Shown piece after piece: positions 8,682 through 17,516 of a stretch of 64,000 nt of DNA. The stretch lies in NCBI GenBank assembly GCA_947178105.1, contig CAMWXD010000013.1, forward strand, positions 16,675 to 80,674, written 5' to 3'. Made by a program: the position numbers and the translations under genes. Position 1 is the first letter of the stretch. Each line of letters begins with the position of its first letter. Under the pieces are notes generated by a model. That model did no database searches. It worked only from the letters and a program-made list of their open reading frames with translations, and had not been told where the DNA came from. The DNA comes from an uncultured Eubacterium sp. GTDB lineage: Bacteria; Bacillota; Clostridia; Lachnospirales; Lachnospiraceae.

Positions 8682-9170
8682 CTAATATCCAAACGATGCG
8701 TCCAGCGACTCATCCTTCAAAATCCAGTCCTCTACAGCAATCTCACGGTATTTTTCATCCGTATCCCGGATAAATACATTGTGGATCCCAGCATTGATAA
8801 TCAACCGTTTGCACATGGAACAACTGTTTGAATTTTTTATATATTCTCCAGTATCCGCCTCACGCCCGGACAGATACAGCGTCGCCCCGATCATCTTTTC
8901 TCGCTCCGCGCTGATGATCGCATTCGCCTCCGCATGGACGCTGCGGCACAGTTCATACCGCTCTCCCCTTGGGATATTCTTTTGCTTGCGGATGCAGTAG
9001 CCAAGGTCGGTACAGTTTTTCCGCCCCCTCGGCGCTCCGGTATACCCTGTCGCAATCACCTCGTCATTTTTTACAATCACTGCCCCGTAATGCCTGCGCA
9101 GGCAGGTGCACCGCTTTGATACTACGTCCGCAAGATCCAGATAATAATTGACCTTGTCACGTCTTTCCAT
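8682..9170 (-). CDS. dCMP deaminase-type zinc deaminase
   Basis: The product of 162 residues is a cytidine/deoxycytidylate deaminase-family enzyme. The zinc site is visible as the SVHAEANAI motif (His and catalytic Glu) and SCSMC (two Cys), with TGYTGAPRG typical of dCMP deaminases. These convert dCMP to dUMP for thymidylate synthesis. Related ComEB proteins share the fold. The ATG at 9170 is chosen because GGAGGGCGTGAG precedes it; the longer frame to 9221 has no ribosome site. It stands apart from yqfC by 87 bases. Confidence 0.88.
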   Translation of the reverse strand: MERRDKVNYYLDLADVVSKRCTCLRRHYGAVIVKNDEVIATGYTGAPRGRKNCTDLGYCIRKQKNIPRGERYELCRSVHAEANAIISAEREKMIGATLYLSGREADTGEYIKNSNSCSMCKRLIINAGIHNVFIRDTDEKYREIAVEDWILKDESLDASFGY

Positions 9171-9230
9171 CTCACGCCCTCCCCTTTTGTATCCTCTGAA
9201 ACCAACTGCTTGCTGCTGCAAAAAGATACG

Positions 9231-9296
9231 CTACAGAAAGAAAGCCATACAGAAGAAATATCTGTTTTCTGTATGGCTTTGCAGCTTGTATCTTTT
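9231..9296. terminator. Long bidirectional terminator-like hairpin
   Basis: A perfect 14-base inner stem (9241-9254 with 9267-9280) is framed by an outer AAAAAGATAC/GTATCTTTTT pair. Runs of T follow in both directions. On the minus strand it would end the NeuB-like transcript. Confidence 0.7.
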
Positions 9297-9339
9297 TTAT
9301 AGCAGCTTTTGTTCATTTTTGTAATCTCATCCTCAATTT

Positions 9340-10164
9340 TTATCTCCTGCATTTTTCGCGAAGCGCCTGCTCTGCTTCTGACAGGATTTTCTCACCTGTC
9401 CCCATAATCATCTCCGTCTCGCGGATATTTTTAACCAACTGCCATAATTCCACTGGATCTACAGAAGCCTTCTGTTCAAAGCCGTACATCGTCTTGTTTA
9501 ATGTAATATGGCGCTCTACGGAAGTCGCTCCCATCGCAACGGCACAAGTGCTGACAAGCGTGCCGATCTCATGGCCGCTGTAGCCGACTTTGCAGCCATA
9601 CCTTTCCGAAAGCGTATGGATCATCCGTAAATTTGCATCCATGCTTACCATCGGATAGGTACTGATACAATGCATCAGCTCAAACGGACAGTTGTACTTT
9701 CTAAAAATCTCAACTGCATGGCCGATCTCCTCATACGTACTCATGCCTGTCGCAATAAACGTATACTGCCCTTCCTGTGCCACCATCTCAAGCAGCTCTG
9801 TATTTGTCAGCATCGCCGATGCAATTTTTTTGTATTTCAGATGATATTGCTGCAAAAAAGCCTCCGCCTGCGTATCGTACGCCGAAGCATACCACAAAAT
9901 GCCTTTTTTCTCGCAATACGCGTCAATCGCATCATATTCTTCTTTTCTAAACTCCAGTGCCTCGACCCTTGCCCTGCGCGTATGTCCCCACGGCGACTCT
10001 TCTACTTCGTCCAGATACTCTTTTGTATAATTTTTTTCTATCGTCCGCTTGCGGAACTTCACTGCATCACATCCGGCGGTAACTGCCATATCAATCAGCT
10101 TTTTCGCCAAATCCAAATCCCCGTTATGGTTAATGCCTATTTCTGCTGTTATAAATGTACCCAT
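9340..10164 (-). CDS. NeuB-family sialic acid/aminosugar synthase lacking the SAF domain
   Basis: The 274-residue protein is the TIM-barrel part of the NeuB family: ITAEIGINHNGD, GCDAVKF, then SAMLTNTELL, FIATGMSTYEEI, ELMHCISTYP, VGYSGHEIG and VERHITLN. NeuB enzymes condense phosphoenolpyruvate with N-acetylmannosamine or related sugars to form nonulosonic acids. Typical members are about 340 residues with a C-terminal SAF (antifreeze-like) domain that covers the active site of the partner subunit; here the protein ends at the LREKCRR segment where that domain would start. The KFQKRT motif is KFRKRT. No neuA, neuC or transferase genes lie next to it. GGGGAGATAAGGA precedes the ATG. Confidence 0.8.
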   Translation of the reverse strand: MGTFITAEIGINHNGDLDLAKKLIDMAVTAGCDAVKFRKRTIEKNYTKEYLDEVEESPWGHTRRARVEALEFRKEEYDAIDAYCEKKGILWYASAYDTQAEAFLQQYHLKYKKIASAMLTNTELLEMVAQEGQYTFIATGMSTYEEIGHAVEIFRKYNCPFELMHCISTYPMVSMDANLRMIHTLSERYGCKVGYSGHEIGTLVSTCAVAMGATSVERHITLNKTMYGFEQKASVDPVELWQLVKNIRETEMIMGTGEKILSEAEQALREKCRR

Positions 10165-10245
10165 TCCTTATCTCCCCTTTCTGAACGCCGCCAAATTCAT
10201 GCCGGGATCCATCCGCTTTCGATATCTGTCATGTATGTTGTATTC

Positions 10246-10274
10246 ATTATACTAAAAAGATTCTTGCATGTAAA
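10246..10274 (-). promoter_or_regulatory. Sigma-A type promoter of the NeuB-like gene
   Basis: On the minus strand TTTACA (10269-10274) and TATAAT (10246-10251) are separated by 17 bases. It lies about 80 bases upstream of the NeuB-like start. Confidence 0.65.
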
Positions 10275-10324
10275 GCAGCTCTTTTTTACAGTATACCCGA
10301 TACGCGTGCAAAAATCAAGGTTTG

Positions 10325-11131
10325 CTAAATGCAGAGCCCATATGCCGCCCCGACTGTCCCTCCGTCCAGCAAAAGCTGCCTCACTTTTTTCTGCAAGCCC
10401 GTAACCGCCGGCAAATCCTGGTATTTTGTATCTGCCGGAACCTGAAACAGCCATTCGATAAATTCCCGGTCTTTTGGATCCTCGCGCACAACGGCAAAAC
10501 GTGCCTGAAAAGACAAAATGTGCGACGACGCAGGCAGCAGCGGCTTCAAGGCCGGGGAAAGCAGCCACGAATGGCAAGTATATCTGCCGTCTGCATACTC
10601 GCCAAAATACGTTTCAAAAAAGCTGTGCGCCTGTTCCAAAGAGGAGTCTACCGCTTCTTTCGAAAAATCCGCATCGGACGGAATATGCACCGCAACCGCG
10701 CGTTCTCCTTCATATTTTGAAAGCTCGTATTCCAGCGCGCCAATCCGAAACAGGCTCATGCTCGTCTGCCGATACGTCCACCATCCCCGGTCAAAAAACA
10801 TCCGCCCGTTTTTCTTTTTGCATTCCTCCAAAAATCTTGGAAAACACTTCATCGTATACACATAAATGTTTTCCGGGATCTGCTTCTCTTGATATTTGCC
10901 CCAAATTCGCCTTGCCGCTTCTAACTGGCAGTATAGCATACAAAACTGTCCTGTATCATGCGCAAAGCATTCTTTTAGCTGCCGATAGGCGCCAGCGGCT
11001 GTCTCCCGATCCAATAGCTGCTCCAGCCGGCTGTCAATCCCGCAAAGATCTATCTGTTTTTGCACCTGCTTTAACCGCTCTGCCGCTTCCGTCTGCAACC
11101 CGATCTTATGATATAATTCCTGTAATTCCAT
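10325..11131 (-). CDS. GNAT-like acyltransferase (NAT_N/GNAT_C type)
   Basis: The 268-residue protein has the pattern I associate with the acyltransferase-domain family made of a helical N-terminal domain and a GNAT-like C-terminal domain: FLEECKKKNGRMFFDRGWWTYR in the middle, then LEYEL and VAVHIPSDADF, ending in QLLLDGGTVGAAYG. Substrates are unknown. It is a single gene between the NeuB-like gene and the nuclease-like array, all on the minus strand. The ribosome site is weak (AGGAG about 14 bases upstream). The assignment is from memory of the family pattern and should be read as probable. Confidence 0.65.
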   Translation of the reverse strand: MELQELYHKIGLQTEAAERLKQVQKQIDLCGIDSRLEQLLDRETAAGAYRQLKECFAHDTGQFCMLYCQLEAARRIWGKYQEKQIPENIYVYTMKCFPRFLEECKKKNGRMFFDRGWWTYRQTSMSLFRIGALEYELSKYEGERAVAVHIPSDADFSKEAVDSSLEQAHSFFETYFGEYADGRYTCHSWLLSPALKPLLPASSHILSFQARFAVVREDPKDREFIEWLFQVPADTKYQDLPAVTGLQKKVRQLLLDGGTVGAAYGLCI

Positions 11132-11181
11132 TTGTGCTCAACCACTCCTGCTCATTTTTTCTGATTCTTTTATAACAACCG

Positions 11182-11634
11182 TCACTCAGCCGGGGATATC
11201 CCAAGCATCTGCATCGCTTTTTCCCTCGTCCAGCCTGTATTTTCCATCAGGTTTGTCAGGTTCGACTGCATGGTATTTTTTTTCGTTTTTTCTGTTTCCT
11301 GAACCCTTTTTTCTGCTTCCTGAACCTTTTTTTCTGCTTCCTGAACCTTTTTTTCTGCTTCCTGGACTATTTTTTCCGTTCTTATTTCTATTTCTTTGTC
11401 CATTTCATCCTTCATCAGCTCTTTCAATGCTTCACACATCCCCAAGTCCCTCCTTATCGCCTTATAAATTTCCTGGTTTGCCAACACGCTGACCTGCAGC
11501 ACCGCATCCGCGTTATTTTTATCCCCCTGCTCCGTATACCGGCTCACTTCTTCCAAAAACCTGCGGATATCCTCTTCCTGTGCGTTTTTCGATAAAATCT
11601 TTAACCCGCTGTGCTTATGCAGCTCCTGTATCAC
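11182..11634 (-). pseudogene. Truncated second copy of the PD-(D/E)XK-like gene
   Basis: The 150-codon frame is nearly identical to the C-terminal half of the full gene at 11641-12495 (IQELHKHSGLKILSKNAQEE to the ending LGISPAE). The N-terminal nuclease-like half is absent: homology stops at the codons before IQELH, where the sequence joins directly to the end of the next copy (CAGGCCGTCACTCAG). There is no ribosome site for the ATG at 11634. It carries a 7-residue repeat expansion (about residues 90-117) missing from the full copy. It may not be translated on its own. Confidence 0.75.
11286..11369 (-). repeat. Four 21-base tandem repeats coding a heptad
   Basis: Four units of 21 bases encode VQEAEKK-type heptads (the last reads VQETEKT in protein order). 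The matching place in the full copy at 11641-12495 has one unit. The heptads predict a coiled coil and probably grew by slippage. Confidence 0.9.
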
Positions 11635-11640
11635 AGGCCG

Positions 11641-12495
11641 TCACTCAGCCGGGGATATCCCAAGCATCTGCATCGCTTTTTCCCTCGTCCAGCCTGTATT
11701 TTCCATCAGGTTTGTCAGGTTTGACTGTATCGTATTTTTTTTCGTTTTTTCTGCTTCCTGGACTATTTTTTCTGTTCTCATTTCGACTTCTTTGTCTATC
11801 TCATCCTTCATCAGGTCTTTCAATGCTTCACACATGCCCAAGTCCCTCCTTATCGCCTTATAAATTTCCTGGTTCGCCAATACGCTGACCTGCAGCACCG
11901 CATCCGCGTTATTTTTATCCCCCTGCTCCGTATACCGGCTCACTTCTTCCAAAAACCTGCGGATATCCTCTTCCTGTGCGTTTTTCGATAAAATCTTTAA
12001 CCCGCTGTGCTTATGCAGCTCCTGTATCACTACGACTTGTGTGGCAAACAGCACATTGCCCTTGATATGGTAAATGCCGGGATACCTTTCTTCCACCTTA
12101 AGCCCCTGCGCTTTCAGTTGTTTGACCAGTTCCCTTGGGTATGCCTCCCGAAAGAAAGATACCGTAACCTCCCCTGCGGGTATTGCGTTTACTGTTTCCC
12201 CTAGGCTTTTATATATGCACGCATAGCCGGCGGCTTTATAATAATCGTCTATGCTCAGCCCGTCATCCGGGCTTTTATATTCCACCAGGTTATGCTCTTT
12301 AAATATGCTGCCAATCTCATTTTTGATTACTGCGCCCGGCCGCTTTTTGATGACCAGCAGGTCTATGCGCAGCGGCTCTTTTCCAAGGTTGTATTCCCGT
12401 ATAAATTCCAGTTCTGTTTTATTTTCGATCAGCTCCAGCTCTGCTGCGCTGCAAAATCCTGGATGCCATTGTATTTTATCTGCCTGCTCCGCCAT
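11641..12495 (-). CDS. PD-(D/E)XK nuclease-like protein, family uncharacterised
   Basis: The 284-residue product has a possible PD-(D/E)XK core: Asp45 in RIDLLVIKK and Glu72-Tyr-Lys74 in LVEYKSPDD, with a following helix (DDYYKAAGYACIYK). The C-terminal half is helical and ends with a charged coiled coil (KIVQEAEKTKKN) and a short conserved tail (REKAMQMLGISPAE). The family resembles hypothetical proteins common in gut Clostridia and the Rpn-type recombination nucleases, but no function is established. GGGGGAAGGCA precedes the ATG. It belongs to an array with a truncated copy downstream and a fragment upstream. Confidence 0.7.
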   Translation of the reverse strand: MAEQADKIQWHPGFCSAAELELIENKTELEFIREYNLGKEPLRIDLLVIKKRPGAVIKNEIGSIFKEHNLVEYKSPDDGLSIDDYYKAAGYACIYKSLGETVNAIPAGEVTVSFFREAYPRELVKQLKAQGLKVEERYPGIYHIKGNVLFATQVVVIQELHKHSGLKILSKNAQEEDIRRFLEEVSRYTEQGDKNNADAVLQVSVLANQEIYKAIRRDLGMCEALKDLMKDEIDKEVEMRTEKIVQEAEKTKKNTIQSNLTNLMENTGWTREKAMQMLGISPAE

Positions 12496-12523
12496 TGCCT
12501 TCCCCCTCTTTCTTTACAGGCCG

Positions 12524-12574
12524 TCACTCAGCCGGGGATATCCCAAGCATCTGCATCGTTTTTTCCTTTATCCA
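12524..12574 (-). pseudogene. 3'-end fragment of a third nuclease-like copy
   Basis: The reverse strand encodes WIKEKTMQMLGISPAE and a TGA, matching the last residues of the two copies to the left (WTREKAMQMLGISPAE). Homology stops just before the Trp codon. It is the leftover of a deleted third copy. Confidence 0.85.
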
Positions 12575-12656
12575 GTTGTATAAAAATATTATAACGCTTT
12601 GGCTTCCCGCCCGTCAAGACGGAACTGGAACGGCATTCTTGTCGTGAAAATGCCAC

Positions 12657-12705
12657 GCAAAAAACCGCAGGCATTCAGAGGTTTCCTCCCAATACCTGCG
12701 GTTTT
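12657..12705 (-). terminator. Rho-independent terminator
   Basis: An 11-base stem (AAAACCGCAGG at 12661-12671 with CCTGCGGTTTT at 12695-12705) is followed on the minus strand by six T. It ends the transcript of the coiled-coil gene at 12741-13376. Confidence 0.85.
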
Positions 12706-12740
12706 GCTGTATGCTTGCATAGCATAGCTTGCGGCAAAGC

Positions 12741-13376
12741 TTATTCTGTCATGCCAGCCGACGCAATCGTATCCGCCACATCTACGATTTCCGGTGCTCC
12801 CGGCCCGGCATCTGCGTTTTCTGCTACTTCCCTTGGATCATCGTATTCCTTCTTTTCTTCGTCATCTTTCCAGAGAGAATCGTATTTTTCCCGCTTCTCC
12901 AGCCTTGCCATTGCACCGACGTTTTTTGCCACCTGGTACATATCCATGCTGAATTCCATCAGCTTTTTTTCATCGGAAGCCGGGACGATAGCGCCTTTCA
13001 TAAGCCGGCGCGCTACTTCCATAACCTTTGCTACATCAGCGGCATACTCTTTTGAAGCATCTTTTTGCTGTTCGGCTACGGTCGCATTCCAGTAAGCACA
13101 ATATTTTTCTGATAGCTGCTCCAGATATTTTTCATATTCGGACTGCTTTTCATCCAGCGCATCCAGTGTCAGTTGCAGTGTTGCCGCTTCGGATTCAAAC
13201 TTTTCCTTATACTCCTGATTTCCCGGCATATGCTGGATCCTGGAGCGGACATCTTCAAGCTGTTTTGACAGGGCAGACCTCTGCTCACGGTATGACTTTA
13301 CCTGTGCCCGGTATTTTTGCTGTGCTTCTCCAATTTTCATATCACTCACATCCTTGTATTTGCGTTTCAATTCCAT
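12741..13376 (-). CDS. Coiled-coil protein of unknown function
   Basis: The product is about 211 residues from the ATG at 13376 (MELKRKYKDVSDMKIGEAQQ). Residues 15-110 are heptad-rich (KSYREQRSALSKQLEDVRSR and following), predicting a long coiled coil; the C-terminus is acidic. There is no signal peptide or membrane segment. No family is recognised. The start is uncertain: no strong ribosome site precedes 13376, the next ATG at 13337 has AAGGA, and the frame is open to 13469, which would overlap the GNAT gene. It follows that gene on the same strand and ends in a strong terminator. Confidence 0.65.
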   Translation of the reverse strand: MELKRKYKDVSDMKIGEAQQKYRAQVKSYREQRSALSKQLEDVRSRIQHMPGNQEYKEKFESEAATLQLTLDALDEKQSEYEKYLEQLSEKYCAYWNATVAEQQKDASKEYAADVAKVMEVARRLMKGAIVPASDEKKLMEFSMDMYQVAKNVGAMARLEKREKYDSLWKDDEEKKEYDDPREVAENADAGPGAPEIVDVADTIASAGMTE

Positions 13377-13431
13377 TTTTGTATCTGCTTTTAATATCGT
13401 CCTCTTTTCCGCAAAAAATAAGATGCTTTCC

Positions 13432-13983
13432 TTAGGAACTGTGCAAAATACATTCCAACTGGCAGTCAAACGGTTCTTTTTCTACATGCCCTTGATGGTA
13501 CAGTTGCGCTTCAACACAGCCCATTTTTTTGTAAAACGCCTGGCTTTCAACAGCGGAATGCGCAGAAATATACAGCTTTTTCGCGCCTTTTTCCTTTGCC
13601 CATGCTTTTGCCGCATCAAACAGCTCTGCCCCGATCCCTTCCCCGCGCATATCTTTGGAGACATGAATACTCGATAAATCCATATAACCATGCACGCCGC
13701 CAAATAATCCTGGTTCTACTGACGTAAACCCTTTCAGCTTCCCATCAGCAAAAACAGCGTATACAAAACCGCCTGTTAAGACCGTATTTTTCAGGCAGCC
13801 AGCCAGCACCTCATAATCTTTTTCCTTCCAGTCATCGATAAAAGGAGCGTCTTTGATTACCCATTCTCCGTCTATTTTTCTCCAGCACTTTGTAACTGCC
13901 TGATAGCGGATAAAATGCCCAAACAGCTCCGGACATATTTCATCGGCTGTCAGATTTCTGTATTGCAAATCCATTCTGTTCAT
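13432..13983 (-). CDS. GNAT family N-acetyltransferase
   Basis: The 183-residue product has the GNAT acetyl-CoA loop RGEGIGAELF (about 114-123) after a beta strand (MDLSSIHVSKDM), and the C-terminal motif SAVESQAFYKKMGC. These enzymes transfer an acetyl group from acetyl-CoA to a small molecule or protein amine; the acceptor is unknown here. Two ATGs (13983 and 13974) are close together. It lies between the histidine kinase gene and the coiled-coil gene on the same strand. Confidence 0.88.
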   Translation of the reverse strand: MNRMDLQYRNLTADEICPELFGHFIRYQAVTKCWRKIDGEWVIKDAPFIDDWKEKDYEVLAGCLKNTVLTGGFVYAVFADGKLKGFTSVEPGLFGGVHGYMDLSSIHVSKDMRGEGIGAELFDAAKAWAKEKGAKKLYISAHSAVESQAFYKKMGCVEAQLYHQGHVEKEPFDCQLECILHSS

Positions 13984-14010
13984 CCTCCAAATACTGTAAA
14001 ACAGTTACTT

Positions 14011-16683
14011 CTAATTCCCTGTATGCTCTTTCTCCTGCTGCGCTTTTTCGATTTTCTCAGCAGCAAGCTCTAATGCTTCTTCTTCCTTTGCCTGCTTTGC
14101 AGCCTGACGGACATGGTATGCAAACCTGCCGGCACGCCGTACCATCCTGCCCGTTTTATCGGCAACGCCCTGCCCGACGCCTGCTGCATAAGATCCTGCA
14201 TTTTGCAGCCCGGATGCAAGCCCATCCAGCATATTCGATTTTTTTACATGTTCATTTTGGTCAAAATCATCTGTCGAAAATCCGCTGGCGGATGGCTGCT
14301 GCTTTATATACACAGCACTTTTGCCATACAAAGGAAACGTCAGCACGACCTTAAACAAATCCCCGTCTACAATCAGCTCAAACGTCCCGTTCATCAGCTC
14401 TGTCAGGCTCTTTGCGATGGAAATGCCAAGCCCGCTGCCTTCGGTGTTTCTGGAGCTGTCACCACGTACAAACCGCTCCATCAGCTCTTCACTGCTGATA
14501 TTGAGCTGATATTTGGAAATATTGCGGAACGTAATCACTGCCTGCTGCCCGTTTTGGTCCAGGTTGACATAAGCCCTTGTTGATGGCTGCGCGTATTTGC
14601 ATATATTATTCATCAGGTTGTCAAACACCCGCCACAAATGCCGATGGTCAGCTTCGATCAAAATATCTGCTTCCGGTTTTTTAATTTGCAGCTCGATCTG
14701 CTCTGCCATCAGCTTTTCTTCAAATTCACCGATCGTCTGTATCAGCATCACGCCCGCGTCACACTGTTCCATCACGATGCTTAAGCTCCCGGTAGACGCC
14801 TTGGACGCTTCCATCAGGTCTTCGATCAGTTTTTTTAGCCTGGCAGACTGGCGGTGCAGCACCTCTAAATATTCCTGTACCACCGGGTTGTTGATCTCTT
14901 CTTTTTGCAGCAGGTCTACATAATTGATAATCGAAGTCAGCGGCGTTTTAATATCATGGGATACATTTGTAATAAGCTCGGTCTTAAATCGCTCGCTTTT
15001 CATGCGCTCATTGACTGCATTATTCATGCCATGCCCGATATCGTTTAAATATTCCCCATGCTTTTTGATTTCCCAAAACATATGCCTTGTGTCGACCTGA
15101 TAATCCAGCCTGCCGTCTGCGATCTGCTGCGCGCCCTTTTGCAGCCTGTGCATCTGCAACAGCAGCAGGATCACTACTGGATATACAACCAGCTTTTCCA
15201 ACAGCCAAAAGAAAATCAGGTCTCCGTCTGCCCAGCTCACCTCAAGGGCAATAAATTCCAAAAATGCCAGGGCACCCAGCACAAACCATGCTTTCCACAG
15301 CAGCGTCACGCTCTTTATCAGGCTGGCGCACACAAAACCGCAATAACGCAGGATGCCTGCCAAAAGCCGCATACACTTTTTAAGTATCCAATATACAACC
15401 GTATGCCGCCACCATTTTCCAAGTTTTACGCGGACAGCAAAGCTCATGCAAAATGCCAGCCCAAGCAGGACGGAAAGAATGCCCGCACAAATTGTGACAA
15501 CTCCGGCAGATACAACACCTGACAGGCTGTTGCCTGACCAGGAGCCAAACGCCTCCATAGACAGGAACACAAGATAGACAATCAGCGTTTCCGCCAGAAC
15601 CATGCCTGCAAAATACAGATCAAACGGCACATAATCCAGAAAGGATGCACAGATTTCTTTCCTGCCTTTGCGGTGCCCGGCTGCCGCCATTAAAAAAGAA
15701 AAAGCTGCGATCAGTACAACCAGTGACAAAATAAGTATCACAATTCCAGCATAACGCACCCGGTAAGCAAAATCAACCAGAAGCTTTGTCTGTACAAACA
15801 TATCCCCCTTTTCAAAGGACTGTTCCCCTAAAAGCGGATCATTGACATAAGATACTACGATATAATGCTCAGTAGGTTTCATACGGCTGATATAAAAACG
15901 TTCTCCATCAAAATAATCGGGCTGGTCCGTCTGGATGTCCCCATATTTTTCCAGGCTGCTTTTTCCATTTACAATCGCGATATTAGCCAGATCCACGTCA
16001 CTGTCCCGCTCGAAAAAAAACACGAATTCAACGGAATCGCTCCATGTATATACGGTTTCGTTATTTTGGATTTGCTCCTGAATCATCCTATTTGCTTCAT
16101 ACAACGGATGTGCCCCGCTGTTTTCTCCTATGATTTCCCCATCCTCCATCTGAAACAGCTTATCGTCCGCACGTACATAAAAGGCTTCCGTCTCCATATC
16201 ATAAACCCAGCCCTGTACAGTGTAGATCTCTTCGTAATAGCTCGTTTCATGCATCGTATAATAAGCGTCTAAAATACTCCCCCCGCCAACCCGAAACTGC
16301 GTATCCTCATTGATATCGTATTCATTGACATACAGATCCTTTGTATCCAGATTCGTTTCCAGATTGCCTGTAAGATAGTTGTCTGGGTTTAAATAATCTA
16401 CTGCCTGCAAATCCTCCGCCTTTAGAATCCCATAGCGGAAATTGGACTGCTCCAGCTCCTGCATATCATGCTCGCCCATATACTTTGCCATTGCTGCGAC
16501 CGAATATCTGGTACACATTTCCTCATAGCCTTTATGCAGCATATCCTCTTTTTTCATCCGGTAACCGCCCACCGCGTCCATCATCATCATTCCTGCAAAG
16601 CCTGCGATGCATAAAACAAGCGAAACGATAACCAAAATGGCCGCAGTGATCTTTGCCGCCATACTTGCCTTTAATGCTTCCAT
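14011..16683 (-). CDS. Large membrane sensor histidine kinase
   Basis: The 890-residue protein has a first membrane helix (about 14-35), an extracytoplasmic sensor region to about 305, several membrane helices between about 310 and 510, a linker resembling a HAMP-like helix, then the kinase. The H-box is NVSHDIKTPLT with His576; the ATP-binding domain shows NLMNNICKYA (N box), and GSGLGISIAKSLTELM (G box). The last 100 residues are a Gln/Ala/Lys-rich tail. The N-box/G-box arrangement and the neighbouring OmpR-type regulator fit VanS-like kinases. The start lies 16 bases after the regulator gene, so the two form an operon. The signal sensed is unknown. Confidence 0.9.
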   Translation of the reverse strand: MEALKASMAAKITAAILVIVSLVLCIAGFAGMMMMDAVGGYRMKKEDMLHKGYEEMCTRYSVAAMAKYMGEHDMQELEQSNFRYGILKAEDLQAVDYLNPDNYLTGNLETNLDTKDLYVNEYDINEDTQFRVGGGSILDAYYTMHETSYYEEIYTVQGWVYDMETEAFYVRADDKLFQMEDGEIIGENSGAHPLYEANRMIQEQIQNNETVYTWSDSVEFVFFFERDSDVDLANIAIVNGKSSLEKYGDIQTDQPDYFDGERFYISRMKPTEHYIVVSYVNDPLLGEQSFEKGDMFVQTKLLVDFAYRVRYAGIVILILSLVVLIAAFSFLMAAAGHRKGRKEICASFLDYVPFDLYFAGMVLAETLIVYLVFLSMEAFGSWSGNSLSGVVSAGVVTICAGILSVLLGLAFCMSFAVRVKLGKWWRHTVVYWILKKCMRLLAGILRYCGFVCASLIKSVTLLWKAWFVLGALAFLEFIALEVSWADGDLIFFWLLEKLVVYPVVILLLLQMHRLQKGAQQIADGRLDYQVDTRHMFWEIKKHGEYLNDIGHGMNNAVNERMKSERFKTELITNVSHDIKTPLTSIINYVDLLQKEEINNPVVQEYLEVLHRQSARLKKLIEDLMEASKASTGSLSIVMEQCDAGVMLIQTIGEFEEKLMAEQIELQIKKPEADILIEADHRHLWRVFDNLMNNICKYAQPSTRAYVNLDQNGQQAVITFRNISKYQLNISSEELMERFVRGDSSRNTEGSGLGISIAKSLTELMNGTFELIVDGDLFKVVLTFPLYGKSAVYIKQQPSASGFSTDDFDQNEHVKKSNMLDGLASGLQNAGSYAAGVGQGVADKTGRMVRRAGRFAYHVRQAAKQAKEEEALELAAEKIEKAQQEKEHTGN

Positions 16684-16699
16684 AACGATCTCCTTCCAA

Positions 16700-17395
16700 T
16701 TATTTCTGTTCCTCCATTTTGTAGCCGCGTCCCCATACGACCTTTAAAAAACGCGGCTGCGCCGGGTCATACTCAATCTTTTCCCGCAGGTGGCGGATAT
16801 GTACCGCCACCGTATTTTCCGTTCCATAAGAAATATCTTTCCATACCTGCGTATAAATTTCATTTGGAGAAAATACCTGGCCCGGATGCTCCATCAGCAA
16901 TTTCAAAATATCGTATTCGGTGCGTGTCAAAGCGACAGGCTCCCCGTCAAGCGTTACCTCTTTGGATTTATCATCCAGCTCAATGCCGCCGATGCACAGC
17001 TTATCGCCCTGGCTTTGTTTGCCGCCGCCAAGCTGCATATAACGGCGGAGCTGGGATTTGACCCTTGCCTGTAATTCCACCGGGTTAAACGGCTTCGTAA
17101 TATAATCATCTGCGCCAACCGTAAGCCCCAGCACCTTATCCGTGTCCTCCCCCTTTGCCGTCAGCAAAATAACCGGTACGTTGCTGTGCTCGCGGATCTT
17201 TACCATTGCTTCAATGCCGTCCATCTGCGGCATCATAATGTCCATCAGCACGAGATGAACCTCATGCTTACGAATCGCCTCCAAAGCTTCCCTGCCGTTA
17301 TACGCCTCATATACCGTATACCCTTCGCTGCTTAAATAAATGCGCACTGCCGATACGATATCTTTTTCATCATCACAAACCAAAATATGATACAT
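16700..17395 (-). CDS. OmpR-family response regulator
   Basis: The product of 231 residues has a receiver domain (HILVCDDEKDI; phospho-acceptor Asp in VLMDIMMPQMDG; Lys in YITKPF) and a winged-helix DNA-binding domain ending AVHIRHLREKIEYDP and VVWGRGYKME. It would be phosphorylated by the kinase encoded just downstream and then act on promoters. The ATG at 17395 is preceded by GGAGGAAGTT; the longer frame to 17458 has no ribosome site and is rejected. Target genes are unknown. Confidence 0.95.
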   Translation of the reverse strand: MYHILVCDDEKDIVSAVRIYLSSEGYTVYEAYNGREALEAIRKHEVHLVLMDIMMPQMDGIEAMVKIREHSNVPVILLTAKGEDTDKVLGLTVGADDYITKPFNPVELQARVKSQLRRYMQLGGGKQSQGDKLCIGGIELDDKSKEVTLDGEPVALTRTEYDILKLLMEHPGQVFSPNEIYTQVWKDISYGTENTVAVHIRHLREKIEYDPAQPRFLKVVWGRGYKMEEQK

Positions 17396-17516
17396 AACTT
17401 CCTCCAACAATGTCTGCCTGTCACAAAAAAATCCGTCACAAGCACTATGATTAATCACAATGACATTGTAACGGAAATTTTATGAAATTTAAACTACTTA
17501 AAATCTTAAGATTCTT

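Noticed and set aside
10165..10250. Short leader peptides in front of the NeuB-like gene
   Set aside because: One ATG lies inside the -10 element so would not be transcribed; the other has no convincing ribosome site.
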